The position numbers and the translations under genes were made by a program. Of a DNA stretch of 64,000 nt, positions 42,527 to 50,703 are shown in pieces (positions within the stretch are counted from its first letter, which is position 1; each line of letters opens with the position of its first letter). Below the pieces are notes generated by a model, which searched no databases, had not been told where the DNA came from, and was given only the letters and a program-made list of their open reading frames with translations. Source of the DNA: Chitinophaga sp. CF418 (GTDB lineage: Bacteria; Bacteroidota; Bacteroidia; Chitinophagales; Chitinophagaceae). Location: NCBI RefSeq assembly GCF_900142925.1, contig NZ_FRCN01000001.1, positions 186,001 through 250,000 on the forward strand. Direction: 5' to 3'.

Positions 42527-42739
42527 TTACATCCCTGCGCTCTCTTCGATTTTGTCTGCCAAACCCAGTAATAATGACATGCTGGCTGCTTTAGTAGCTT
42601 CGGCTCTGACGTGGCCGTCCATATCATGTTCAAAAACTACATCCTGCCCATTTACTTTCACGAGAAAGCGGGGTGAATGACCGTTCAAAGGTTTCACGTA
42701 ATACCTGTCTGTGTTGATAACTACTGTAAACGCCTTCAT
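42527..42739 (-). CDS. small conserved-looking protein of unknown function
   Basis: 70 residues, soluble: starts MKAFTVVINTDRYYVKPL and has FLVKVNGQDVVFEHDMDGHVRA, a likely small beta-sheet with a C-terminal helix (SMSLLLGLADKIEES). No family recognised. A TAAGTTTG -7 box (42757-42764) 17 bases upstream of the ATG and the absence of any overlapping gene support it as real. 39 bases upstream of the HYC_CC_PP gene. Confidence 0.62.
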   Translation of the reverse strand: MKAFTVVINTDRYYVKPLNGHSPRFLVKVNGQDVVFEHDMDGHVRAEATKAASMSLLLGLADKIEESAGM

Positions 42740-42756
42740 GTTAAAATGCTTTATAC

Positions 42757-42764
42757 AAACTTAA
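42757..42764 (-). promoter_or_regulatory. -7 box TAAGTTTG for the 70-residue gene
   Basis: Exact TAnnTTTG match on the minus strand, 17 bases before the ATG at 42739. Confidence 0.55.
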
Positions 42765-42780
42765 ACAAAGAGCACGCCAG

Positions 42781-42811
42781 AAGGTTGCAGTGTGCTGACG
42801 ACTGCAGCCTT
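42781..42811. terminator. candidate terminator after the putative porin gene
   Basis: AAGGTTGCAGT (42781-42791) pairs with ACTGCAGCCTT (42801-42811) with one G-U or mismatch, but the minus-strand tail is poor in T. Confidence 0.4.
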
Positions 42812-42914
42812 TTAACAGTAGTAAAACGGTTTACTCAACACAGACTTAATATCTTGATTTAAAGAAGTTTACGGTCTCAGCTACACGTATTTTCAGGTAG
42901 TTGTTAACGTTTTG

Positions 42915-44882
42915 TTAGTTAATGAACCACCAGCGGATACCCAGTCTGAATGTGAAGTTATTGTATGGGTAAGCTGGTGCAGCAAAGTTGTTCCTGGCAA
43001 AAAAAGTATTCAGGTTCTCTCCCCTGATAAATGCAGATAATGATTTGATCCTGAAGTGAACAAACGCTGCCAGATCAGGCGCATAATACTTCACGCGCTG
43101 TGTAGTCTGATACACAAATTGACCAGTTACAGGAGAGTAATCGTCTGCATAATAGGAGGTATTATATTTTGCTTCAATACCTGTCATCAGGTTCAGGTTA
43201 TTAAACAACCTGTTTTCATAGGCCAGCCTGTGGCGTGTCCAGATGGTAGGCACATTTATCCTGCCATCTCCATGTACCTGCTGAAATGCGAAATCTATAT
43301 ACCAGTTGTAATGCTTATACCGGAAATGTTTGCTGAATATGACCTGTAACAGGTTGAACAGTGCAGGCGCCTGTGTACTGGTATAGTAATTTTCGAAGTA
43401 AGTATAGTTTTCGATCAGGAAATAATTCACTGCCAGGTTATACTTCAACTTCCTGTTATCGGCCGAGAACTGCAATTGTGTAATGTTCTCCTTTCCCAAT
43501 GTGCTGTTATACCAGCTATCGTAAGTGCTGCTGAAATATTTGTAGACGTACGAGGGCTCGCGGTTGGTATTACTGAAGAAGAGATGCACATTTCCCAGTG
43601 TTTCATTGAGATAACGGCTCAGCATACCGGTGACGTTGTAGTCTCCTGAATTTTGTCCTGCCAGATAGAATTCACCTTTGGCAGAGAGATCCCATTTCTG
43701 GTTGCGCGTCTTATTCCGGTATTCGCCGTGTATCACAAAGTTGTTGAAGTTCACACCTGCATCCAGCAAGGTGCCCCTGATATTCTCATACCTGGCTCCT
43801 GCACTGATAAAATGCGCCTGGTTACCACGCACCGGGAATTGTATGAGGGAGAAATCATTGGAGATGGTACGCCATTCGTGCTGCGCCCGGACGGTATCGC
43901 CATTGAATCCCCAATTATAGCGTTTCGTATAGAAAAAAGTATCCGGCTGTCCATCCAGGTAGGATGCAGTGCTGTTGTCTACCTTGAAACTATATTGTAC
44001 ACGGAAGAAAGGGTCGAATTTATAGTAGTCCGTAGTATCGTTCACGTGAATCGTATCTCCTTTCCCCCAGTCGTACTGCTGTACAAACAGAAAACCAGAC
44101 TGCCTTTGTGATGTTTTCACGGGCAGCGTGGTGCTGAACAGCCCTGTAGTGGTATTTGAATAGTTACCCAGGTTCACGTCAATGGTCTTACGGTTATTGT
44201 AACGGGAATTATCCAGTATGGTGTCACCCACCCGAAGCCCGCCATTCTCTCCATTGTTAAACTTGTTATAAAAATAGCTGAGGTATGCATTATACCGTTT
44301 ATTCCTGCTGCTGTACCGGCCGGTAATTCGATATACGTCGTGGTTAGTGGATTGTGATCTGAAATAACCCGGAGCATAGGTCTTATTGTATTCAAAACCG
44401 AAGTTGAAATGGTCTGTACGGTTTTGTGTATGCAATACACCTATCTGCTGTTCCTGCTGACTACCAATCATATACAACAGTTCCGAATAAGGGCGGTTGG
44501 TAGTATAAATACGGGCATTCTCGTGGGTAAATGCGTAAGGATCAAAGATGTGGAAGCCTGCATCAAAGCCCGGTTTCATGAATGGTGTAAACATCACGTT
44601 ACGGGCAGGGGCGCCGTTATTTCCCAGGAACACGTAATTGCCCGGGATTTTTAAAAAGCTGCTGTTAAAATCAGCAATAGAGGAATCCAGCCTGAAGTCG
44701 GTAGGTTCTCCCAGTCTGCGGTAAGTGATGGTAAGCGTATCCAGGTCATGCTTGTGGCTACCGGTGTCTTTTTGCATGGAGGAAGAGCCACCGCCGCCCA
44801 TATTGCCGAAACGCTGGCCTATCTGTGCCTGCAGTTGCTGTACACATACCAGCAAACAACATATTAAAATAAATGACCTCAT
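42915..44882 (-). CDS. putative porin (Porin_10 family)
   Basis: 655 residues with a signal peptide (MRSFILICCLLVCVQQLQA). After a short glycine/serine-rich linker come many beta strands with aromatic girdles (HFNFGFEYNKTYAPGYFRSQ, YNAYLSYFYNKFNNGENGG, KLKYNLAVNYFLIENYTYF, FTFRLGIRWWF at the C-terminus). This is the pattern of the large Bacteroidota putative porin family in the outer membrane. 36 bases downstream of the purine nucleoside phosphorylase gene and probably cotranscribed with it. Substrate unknown. Confidence 0.86.
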   Translation of the reverse strand: MRSFILICCLLVCVQQLQAQIGQRFGNMGGGGSSSMQKDTGSHKHDLDTLTITYRRLGEPTDFRLDSSIADFNSSFLKIPGNYVFLGNNGAPARNVMFTPFMKPGFDAGFHIFDPYAFTHENARIYTTNRPYSELLYMIGSQQEQQIGVLHTQNRTDHFNFGFEYNKTYAPGYFRSQSTNHDVYRITGRYSSRNKRYNAYLSYFYNKFNNGENGGLRVGDTILDNSRYNNRKTIDVNLGNYSNTTTGLFSTTLPVKTSQRQSGFLFVQQYDWGKGDTIHVNDTTDYYKFDPFFRVQYSFKVDNSTASYLDGQPDTFFYTKRYNWGFNGDTVRAQHEWRTISNDFSLIQFPVRGNQAHFISAGARYENIRGTLLDAGVNFNNFVIHGEYRNKTRNQKWDLSAKGEFYLAGQNSGDYNVTGMLSRYLNETLGNVHLFFSNTNREPSYVYKYFSSTYDSWYNSTLGKENITQLQFSADNRKLKYNLAVNYFLIENYTYFENYYTSTQAPALFNLLQVIFSKHFRYKHYNWYIDFAFQQVHGDGRINVPTIWTRHRLAYENRLFNNLNLMTGIEAKYNTSYYADDYSPVTGQFVYQTTQRVKYYAPDLAAFVHFRIKSLSAFIRGENLNTFFARNNFAAPAYPYNNFTFRLGIRWWFIN

Positions 44883-44918
44883 CCTTTGATATATTTCCTG
44901 CTTCGTTCTTCTTTTGAC

Positions 44919-45740
44919 TTAGATTGCCTTGATCAGTTCCCTGAAAATAAGCGTTAATTTCGGTTCAGCCGCATTTGCTGCTTCCAGCACCTCTTCGTGT
45001 GTGATCACATTTTCCTCTTCCCGGATGCCGATATCAGTAATAACACTCATCGCGAATACTTTTAATCCGCTGTGAATGCCTACTATTACTTCGGGTACGG
45101 TACTCATACCAACGGCATCTCCACCTATGATATGCATGTACATATATTCCGCCCTGGTTTCGAAGGTAGGACCCTGTACACCCACATACACCCCTGTATG
45201 TACCGGGATGTTATTGGCCTGCGCAATTTCTTTTGCTTTGGTAATCAGCATTTTTGAATACGGTTCACTCATATCCGGGAAACGGGGGCCCAGGGCATTA
45301 TTATTAGGACCGCGTAGCGGATGTTCCGGTTGCAGGTTGATATGGTCCCGGATGATCATCAGGTCGCCTACCTTAAATGCCTTATTCATACCACCGGCTG
45401 CGTTGGAAATCAACAGCGTATGTACGCCAAGGGCCTTCATCACTCTTACCGGAAAGGTCACCTGCTGCATGGATAGGCCTTCATAATAGTGAAATCTTCC
45501 TGCCATAGCTATTACCGGACGACCGTTCATCTTTCCCAGTATCAGACGGCCCTTATGACCTTCTACTGAAGAAGAGGGGAAATGGGGGATATTTTCGTAG
45601 GGGATTTCAGTACTGTCGGTAATATCGCTGGCCAGATTACCTAACCCGCTGCCCAATATGATACCCACTTCAGGGGTCCCGGACCATGATTTTGTGATGT
45701 AGTCCGCGGCAGCAGCTATTTGTTGCAAGAGATCACTCAT
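44919..45740 (-). CDS. purine nucleoside phosphorylase
   Basis: 273 residues of the trimeric PNP family. Splits inosine or guanosine with phosphate into base and ribose-1-phosphate in purine salvage. Motifs: GIILGSGLGNLASDI (phosphate loop), VEGHKGRLILGKMNGRPVIAMAGRFHYYEG (His and phosphate site), NAAGGMNKAF, the purine-pocket Glu in GVQGPTFETRAEY and DAVGMSTVPEVI. A TAACTTTG -7 box (45769-45776) lies 28 bases upstream. Divergent from sucC. The porin follows downstream, which may import nucleosides (inference). Confidence 0.94.
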   Translation of the reverse strand: MSDLLQQIAAAADYITKSWSGTPEVGIILGSGLGNLASDITDSTEIPYENIPHFPSSSVEGHKGRLILGKMNGRPVIAMAGRFHYYEGLSMQQVTFPVRVMKALGVHTLLISNAAGGMNKAFKVGDLMIIRDHINLQPEHPLRGPNNNALGPRFPDMSEPYSKMLITKAKEIAQANNIPVHTGVYVGVQGPTFETRAEYMYMHIIGGDAVGMSTVPEVIVGIHSGLKVFAMSVITDIGIREEENVITHEEVLEAANAAEPKLTLIFRELIKAI

Positions 45741-45768
45741 TATATAATGTCTTTAAAACAGGTTGCCG

Positions 45769-45776
45769 CAAAGTTA
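45769..45776 (-). promoter_or_regulatory. -7 box TAACTTTG for the purine nucleoside phosphorylase gene
   Basis: Exact TAnnTTTG match on the minus strand, 28 bases before the ATG at 45740. Confidence 0.6.
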
Positions 45777-45849
45777 TTTTTAATTCACAAAACACTACGG
45801 TTTTATATTTAAATCATAATGACCTATTTTAGCGGCAAATTTTTCTCAG

Positions 45850-47064
45850 ATGAACTTACATGAATACCAGGCTAAAGAACTGTTGAAGAAATATAATGTA
45901 CCGGTACAGGAAGGGATTCCGGTAGATACCCCTGAAGCGGCGGCAGAAGCTTACAAGCAATTAAAAGTGCAATATGGTAATGAGTTTGCTGTGGTAAAGG
46001 CGCAGATCCATGCCGGTGGACGTGGTAAAGGTACCATTCGTGGTAAAGAGCAGAGAGGTGTGGCAGTTGGTAAAAATGCCGAAGATGTAAAAACCATTGC
46101 CGGCAATATCCTTGGCGGTGTACTGGTAACCATCCAGACCGGTGAGGCCGGAAAATTAGTGAATAAGGTGCTGGTAGCACAGGACGTGTACTACCCTGGC
46201 CCTAACCCCATAAAAGAATTATACCTGTCCATCCTGCTGGACCGTGCAAAAGGTCAGAACGTGATCATGTACTCTACAGAGGGTGGTATGGACATCGAAG
46301 AAGTAGCACACAACACTCCTGAGAAGATCTTCAAGGAGCTGGTACAGCCGAACACTACCCTGCAGCCCTTCCAGGCCAGGAAAATAGCGTTCAACTTCGG
46401 TCTGAGCGGCGAGGCTTTCAAAAACATGGTAAAATTCGTGACCAATCTGTATAATGCATACGTAGGTCTGGATGCAGCTATGCTGGAAATCAACCCACTG
46501 TTCAAAACCAGCGACGACAAGATCATCGCTGTTGACTGTAAACTGAACCTGGATGACAACGCGCTGATGCGTCATCCTGACCTTGAAGCTCTTCGTGACA
46601 TCTCCGAAGAAGATCCAACTGAAGTAGAAGCAGGTAAATACAACCTGAACTACGTTAAACTGGATGGTAACGTAGGTTGTATGGTGAACGGCGCCGGCCT
46701 GGCAATGGCTACCATGGATATGATCAAACTGAGTGGTGGTGAGCCGGCTAACTTCCTGGACGTAGGTGGTACTGCCAACGCACAGACGGTAGAAGCAGGT
46801 TTCCGCATCATCCTGAAAGATCCTAAGGTGAAAGCCATCCTGATCAACATCTTCGGTGGTATCGTTCGTTGCGACCGTGTTGCACAGGGTGTAATCGACG
46901 CTTACAAATCCATCGGCAATATTACCGTTCCGATCATTGTACGTCTGCAGGGTACCAACGCTGAAGAAGCAAAGAAACTGATCGAAGAAAGCGGCCTGAC
47001 CGTACAATCAGCTATCCTGCTCAGCGAAGCTGCTGCACTGGTGAACAAAGCGGTTACCGCTTAA
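45850..47064 (+). CDS. sucC: succinyl-CoA synthetase beta subunit
   Basis: 404 residues. ADP/GDP-forming step of the TCA cycle. ATP-grasp N-terminal half: NLHEYQAKELLKKYNVPVQEG, VVKAQIHAGGRGKG; then LEINPLF and the C-terminal CoA-ligase-like domain with NGAGLAMATMDMIKLSGGEPANFLDVGG and INIFGGIVRCDRVAQGV. Codon use indicates high expression. The alpha subunit gene sucD is not adjacent in the window, so the two are split. A terminator follows at 47102. Confidence 0.96.
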   Translation: MNLHEYQAKELLKKYNVPVQEGIPVDTPEAAAEAYKQLKVQYGNEFAVVKAQIHAGGRGKGTIRGKEQRGVAVGKNAEDVKTIAGNILGGVLVTIQTGEAGKLVNKVLVAQDVYYPGPNPIKELYLSILLDRAKGQNVIMYSTEGGMDIEEVAHNTPEKIFKELVQPNTTLQPFQARKIAFNFGLSGEAFKNMVKFVTNLYNAYVGLDAAMLEINPLFKTSDDKIIAVDCKLNLDDNALMRHPDLEALRDISEEDPTEVEAGKYNLNYVKLDGNVGCMVNGAGLAMATMDMIKLSGGEPANFLDVGGTANAQTVEAGFRIILKDPKVKAILINIFGGIVRCDRVAQGVIDAYKSIGNITVPIIVRLQGTNAEEAKKLIEESGLTVQSAILLSEAAALVNKAVTA

Positions 47065-47101
47065 TAACATGAAGTAGTGATTGACTAAAAAATAGAAAAT
47101 G

Positions 47102-47134
47102 AATCCCTGGACTGGTGTCCGGGGATTTATTTTT
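47102..47134 (+). terminator. intrinsic terminator after sucC
   Basis: An 11-bp stem (47102-47112 with 47117-47127, one G-U), 4-base loop, then TATTTTT. Confidence 0.85.
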
Positions 47135-47314
47135 ATGCCGGTACCTGTTTGTTTTCCTCCCCTCCTCTGCTATGTTTCTGTCACATTTTTCCTGTCTTTG
47201 ATCACTTAATTGATTCACTGCCAGCGAAAAATCGTACCTTCATAATCCATCCTTACTATATGCCTGCGTCCTGCGGGTGTCTTTTTATTATATATACCAA
47301 ATTGTACAATTATC

Positions 47315-48328
47315 ATGAAGCGCTTCCGCGACTTTTTCCTGTTTTGCTCAGGGGTACATGTACCTATGCTGAAGCGGGCACCATCAGAAACCAATAAATA
47401 TGGCGGCATTGGTGCTACTATCTTCTTTACCGGATTGCTGGCTGCATTTTCCGGTGGTTATGCCCTATGGACAGTTTTCAGTTCTCCCTGGGGGGCAGTC
47501 CTCTTCGGGCTTGTATGGGGATTGATGATCTTTAACCTGGACCGCTATATCGTGTCCGGCATGAAAAAACGTAAGAATTTCTGGAGTGAGTTCGGCATGG
47601 CGTTACCGAGACTTGTTTTAGCCATTCTGATTGCCATTGTCATCTCCAAACCACTGGAACTGAAGGTGTTCGAGAAGGAGATCAACCAGGAACTGATCGT
47701 CATGGAACAGCAGGTGTTCAAGACACAGGAGGACAGGGTGAAAGACCGCTTCCAGCAAAGGATCAATGTGCTAAACACAGAGATCGCCCAGCTGAATACG
47801 GCTGTCCAGCTCCAGGCTACCAAACTTGACACACTGCAGATCATCGCCCAGCAGGAAGCAGATGGAACAGGCGGCTCACGCAGGCAAAACCTGGGTCCCA
47901 TCTACAAGGCGAAAAAAGCTGATGCTGATACTGCCGCAGCCATGTTAAAGAGGATCACAGACCAGAACGGAGCCCTCATTGCACAAAAGAGACAGGAACT
48001 GCAGTCAATTGATTCCACCCAGAAAGCGACCGTGGGTGGACTTAACCGTACCAGTATAGATGGACTGGCATCCCGGCTGGATGCGCTGGGACATCTGACA
48101 GACCGTAGTGTACCGGTACGTTGGGCGAACTGGTTCATTATCCTGCTGTTCATCACCATAGAAACAGCACCGGTATTTGTGAAACTCATTTCTCCCCGCG
48201 GGCCATATGATGATCTGCTGGAAGCCCACGAACATGCTTATATTATCTTCCGGAAGGAAACGATAGAAAAGAGGGAAAGGGAATATAATAAGCGGATGAT
48301 GGTTGGGCAACCGGCTGTTAACTCGTAA
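47315..48328 (+). CDS. DUF4407 membrane protein
   Basis: 337 residues. Three membrane helices in the first 120 residues (ATIFFTGLLAAFSGGYALW; WGAVLFGLVWGLMIFNL; LPRLVLAILIAIVIS), then a coiled-coil of about 150 residues with many Gln and Lys (RINVLNTEIAQLNTAVQLQATKLDTL), a last helix (WANWFIILLFITIETAPVFVKLI) and a basic tail. Matches the DUF4407 layout; function unknown. The ATG at 47315 gives the usual family N-terminus (SGVHVPMLKRAPSETNKY). A REP-like repeat begins only 7 bases after its stop codon and may end its transcript. Confidence 0.88.
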   Translation: MKRFRDFFLFCSGVHVPMLKRAPSETNKYGGIGATIFFTGLLAAFSGGYALWTVFSSPWGAVLFGLVWGLMIFNLDRYIVSGMKKRKNFWSEFGMALPRLVLAILIAIVISKPLELKVFEKEINQELIVMEQQVFKTQEDRVKDRFQQRINVLNTEIAQLNTAVQLQATKLDTLQIIAQQEADGTGGSRRQNLGPIYKAKKADADTAAAMLKRITDQNGALIAQKRQELQSIDSTQKATVGGLNRTSIDGLASRLDALGHLTDRSVPVRWANWFIILLFITIETAPVFVKLISPRGPYDDLLEAHEHAYIIFRKETIEKREREYNKRMMVGQPAVNS

Positions 48329-48334
48329 TAAGCT

Positions 48335-48400
48335 CCCCGGACTTGCAACCCGGGTCTACAAACACAATAGGCCGCCACGGGTGGCCTATTGTGTTTTGTT
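48335..48400 (+). repeat. REP-like palindromic repeat, copy B
   Basis: GC-rich head CCCGG...CCGGG (48336-48354), then a long hairpin: a 16-base arm at 48358-48373 pairs with 48383-48399 with one extra A, giving ACAAACAC...GTGTTTTGT. Same architecture as copies A, C and D. Immediately follows the DUF4407 gene. Confidence 0.78.
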
Positions 48401-48428
48401 AAATACATTACTGAATTATACCATCAAT

Positions 48429-48490
48429 CCCCCGGGGTGCATCCAAACTGCAAACATGGACTCCCAACGGAGCCACTGTGTTTTGTTGAA
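48429..48490 (+). repeat. REP-like palindromic repeat, copy C
   Basis: Head CCCCCGGGG, CTGCAAACA, a small hairpin CTCC-CAAC-GGAG and tail GTGTTTTGTTG. More degenerate than B but in the same order and orientation, 28 bases after B. Confidence 0.68.
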
Positions 48491-48537
48491 TATGAATTGT
48501 GCCATAAATCTCCCGATTACTATTAAGGATAGAAGCA

Positions 48538-48595
48538 TGAGAGAACAAGGAGAGAACTAGCAGAGAAGACGCAGAGAAGAAACGCCGGAAAGAAA
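48538..48595 (+). repeat. purine-rich AGAGAA tract between repeats C and D
   Basis: About 58 bases almost free of T on this strand, with GAGAGAAC, GCAGAGAAG and CGCAGAGAAG recurring at about 12-20 base steps. It lies between the tails of the two oppositely oriented repeats C and D. Confidence 0.5.
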
Positions 48596-48607
48596 CCAAA
48601 TGTCATC

Positions 48608-48701
48608 AACAAAACATAATAGGACTCCGTTAGGAGTCCAAGTGTTTGTAGCGCGGGGTGATAACCCCGGGACGGGTTTGTAACATGGGATAACCCGGGA
48701 T
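48608..48701 (-). repeat. REP-like palindromic repeat, copy D with an extra half copy
   Basis: Minus-strand copy. The head hairpin CGGGGT-TATC-ACCCCG lies at 48654-48669 and the GGACTCC/GGAGTCC hairpin at 48622-48639, with tail GTTTTGTTG at 48608-48616. 28 of 29 head bases match copy A. At 48673-48701 a second head (CCCGGGTTATCCC then TTACAAAC) stands in tandem, a partial duplication. Confidence 0.75.
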
Positions 48702-48739
48702 GATGTTGTTTATAATTTCAGGTACCCCCCAGAGGATTG

Positions 48740-48862
48740 ATGACACATTTCTACAACACGTTCAACCGTAAAAACGGTAGAAGCGTGGACGGCCAAGTGA
48801 CGAAGAAGCGTCGAAGAAGAGGTGGACTTGATCTTATATTTCGGAAAATGGGTAAGTATTAA
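48740..48862 (+). CDS. possible 40-residue arginine/lysine-rich peptide
   Basis: An ATG at 48740 opens a 40-codon frame ending at TAA 48862. It reads MTHFYNTFNRKNGRSVDG, then QVTKKRRRRGGLDLIFRKMGKY, with 13 Lys/Arg residues. No family recognised and no good -7 box (TAATTTCA-like only). It overlaps the SprT stop codon by 4 bases from the opposite strand. A hairpin-forming stretch (ACCGT...ACGGT) lies inside it. Could be a nucleic-acid-binding micropeptide or chance. Confidence 0.3.
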   Translation: MTHFYNTFNRKNGRSVDGQVTKKRRRRGGLDLIFRKMGKY

Positions 48863-49479
48863 GCTGCAACCAGTTCTACCTCGTAAACGGGACTAAACAG
48901 GTACATCCGCTTTGTTGCCACTTCCTCACACCTGTAACGCTTACGTATACGTTCTCCCCGGCGGAAAACACGGCCGTCTTTTGTACGGAATAATTGATTA
49001 GGAGCCAGTTGTTCCACCAGGAAATGATTGTCCTTTTGCAAGTCATAGCGTTTCAGCACACGCATAAGATCATCATCTGCGCAGGAACTGGCTGCCGGAT
49101 TCTGAATACTTTGCCGTAAAGCCGTTTCCACATCCGGTGGAAGGTAACCTTTGCCTACGAACTGTTTCAGAATGTTGGAAAAATGCTGTTTCCACTCCTT
49201 CCCATGTGAGGCTACCGTATTGGCATACTGCATGTAGGTGGTCAGGTGTGAGATTTCGTGCAGCAACGTAATCAGGAAAGCATACCTGTTAAGATTCCCA
49301 TTGATACTGATCCGGTGTCCTCCCCTGCGGTCGGGATGCCGGTAGTCGCCCAGGATGCTTTGCCGTTCGCGGGTCACCGTTAGGTGTACCTTATATTCTG
49401 TGAGGTAGGCCATTACCTGCTCGAAGGTTCCTTCGGGCAGGTATGCAGCTAATGCATGTAGAGGAGCCTCCTGCTTCAC
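48859..49479 (-). CDS. SprT-like zinc metallopeptidase-fold protein
   Basis: 206 residues, no signal peptide. SprT-like domain with the zinc motif LLHEISHLTTYMQY (HExxH) at about residue 72 and a third His in ASHGKEWKQHF. The C-terminal part is basic (FRRGERIRKRYRCEE) and ends with a beta segment; it lacks the CxxC zinc ribbon of full SprT/SPRTN. Possibly a DNA-protein crosslink or housekeeping protease. Last gene of the leftward bactofilin unit, 6 bases after the 4-TM protein. Confidence 0.86.
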   Translation of the reverse strand: MKQEAPLHALAAYLPEGTFEQVMAYLTEYKVHLTVTRERQSILGDYRHPDRRGGHRISINGNLNRYAFLITLLHEISHLTTYMQYANTVASHGKEWKQHFSNILKQFVGKGYLPPDVETALRQSIQNPAASSCADDDLMRVLKRYDLQKDNHFLVEQLAPNQLFRTKDGRVFRRGERIRKRYRCEEVATKRMYLFSPVYEVELVAA

Positions 49480-49485
49480 TAATCT

Positions 49486-49872
49486 TTAATTTTTCTTTCT
49501 GGTAATTTTTTGCAGACTTATGTTCTCACATATAGCATATACGACGTAGAAGAACATCAATATAAAAATAGTGATTCTGCTGGTATTTGCCCTGTTTGCT
49601 ACAGCATATATAGTGATGCCCGCGAGACATAACATCATTCTGCTGATCATGGAGCCATATACCCTTAGCATAAAGATGCTGTTATTTTCGGATTGTACCC
49701 CTTTACGGCTCATATTGTAGGTGATGCCGGAGATTGTAGCTAAAGCCAGGTTGCCGAAGAGCAGCACATTATGATGCGCTCCATTGTCCAACAACCAGGC
49801 TTTTAATAATAATAAAGCGCCGTTCAAAATAATGAATACGCCAATAACTCTAAAGTAAAACCTGTCACTCAT
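49486..49872 (-). CDS. small four-helix membrane protein
   Basis: 128 residues, nearly all membrane: FRVIGVFIILNGALLLLKAWLL, VLLFGNLALATISGITYNM, MISRMMLCLAGITIYAVA and IFILMFFYVVYAICENISL. Basic C-terminus KKN. I do not recognise the family. Overlaps AtpZ by 8 bases on one side and abuts SprT by 6 on the other. Its place beside AtpZ and its layout of four helices resemble AtpI-like ATP synthase assembly proteins, an inference from position and topology only. Confidence 0.7.
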   Translation of the reverse strand: MSDRFYFRVIGVFIILNGALLLLKAWLLDNGAHHNVLLFGNLALATISGITYNMSRKGVQSENNSIFMLRVYGSMISRMMLCLAGITIYAVANRANTSRITIFILMFFYVVYAICENISLQKITRKKN

Positions 49873-50101
49873 TCCTGCTGGTATCTTTGATAATTTGGCG
49901 CAAAATTAAGACTAAAGCTAATAAAGACAAAATGATCAGAAAGAAGGGGAATGACCATCCTGTCCGCTGGTCTATTTTATAACCAGCAAATACCGCTACG
50001 CCTAATGTGGCCATCATCTGGAAAGCCAGCCCGGTGTACTTTAAAAGCAGCTTGTTATCAGGCTTCTTCCGTGGTTTCTTCTGTGAGAACGGGTCTTCCA
50101 T
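49865..50101 (-). CDS. AtpZ/AtpI family F0F1-ATPase accessory protein
   Basis: 78 residues with two membrane helices: LLKYTGLAFQMMATLGVAVFAGYKID and FPFFLIILSLLALVLILRQII, the AtpZ/AtpI_2 pattern including the conserved GYKID-type loop. Thought to help assemble the c-ring or carry Mg2+ or Ca2+. It starts inside the 3' end of the bactofilin gene (44-base overlap) and overlaps the next gene by 8 bases. No ATP synthase subunit genes occur in the window. Confidence 0.8.
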   Translation of the reverse strand: MEDPFSQKKPRKKPDNKLLLKYTGLAFQMMATLGVAVFAGYKIDQRTGWSFPFFLIILSLLALVLILRQIIKDTSRNE

Positions 50102-50510
50102 TCTTTTCTTTCAGGTTTGTGTTTGCAGCTGCCACCTCTTCAGGCTCCATGTAGCAACGACCGTTGAATTTTGCGGTTGGCTCCATTTCGAAATGGGCTG
50201 TGTACAGATCTCCTTTTACCAGGGCATTGCCTTTCAGGAAAAGCAGATCTTCAACTTTGACAATACCAGTTACTTTACCCAGGATGTCAGCACTCTGACA
50301 TACCAGGTCACCGATAATCTCCCCTTCAGGACCTACCACAATTTTAGCTTTTGTTGATACCAGGCCATTCACCTGTCCGTCAATGCGAATATCGCCTTCG
50401 CACACGATGTCTCCCTGGATGGATGTTCCACTGCCAATAATGTTCACGTTGGAAGTTGGCATTACTGATTTGCTCTCGCTTCTGGCATTACGATTGTTGT
50501 TGCTAAACAT
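50058..50510 (-). CDS. bactofilin family polymer-forming protein
   Basis: 150 residues. The bactofilin beta-helix spans about 25-125 with repeating strands: VNIIGSGTSIQGDIVCEGDIRIDGQVNG, AKIVVGPEGEIIGDLVCQSADILGKVTG, EDLLFLKGNALVKGDLYTAHFEMEP. Assembles nucleotide-free filaments at the membrane and organises envelope enzymes, often M23 peptidases. Consistent with this, the gene upstream encodes what looks like the N-terminal part of a bactofilin-linked M23 protein. Overlaps AtpZ by 44 bases. Confidence 0.92.
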   Translation of the reverse strand: MFSNNNRNARSESKSVMPTSNVNIIGSGTSIQGDIVCEGDIRIDGQVNGLVSTKAKIVVGPEGEIIGDLVCQSADILGKVTGIVKVEDLLFLKGNALVKGDLYTAHFEMEPTAKFNGRCYMEPEEVAAANTNLKEKNGRPVLTEETTEEA

Positions 50511-50703
50511 AGGATTCTAGGTTTTTCAGCTTTTAGTGTGATGTAAGATAGTATTATTTATTAACATATTACTACATATTGACAATCACTTCTTTTAAGA
50601 AGTTATCCACATGCTCCCCCTTAACGGTGATTCGGACCTTTTGCGTATCTGCTGACAGTATATTTTTTCAGTCTCAAATAATGTTGAGCCCCCTGATCAA
50701 CCC

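Noticed and set aside
46219..47007. 262-codon minus-strand open frame opposite sucC
   Set aside because: Same cause, the codon bias of a highly expressed gene; no family features.
48335..48701. CRISPR array
   Set aside because: The repeats differ in orientation, have variable inner stems and no uniform spacers, and no cas gene is present.
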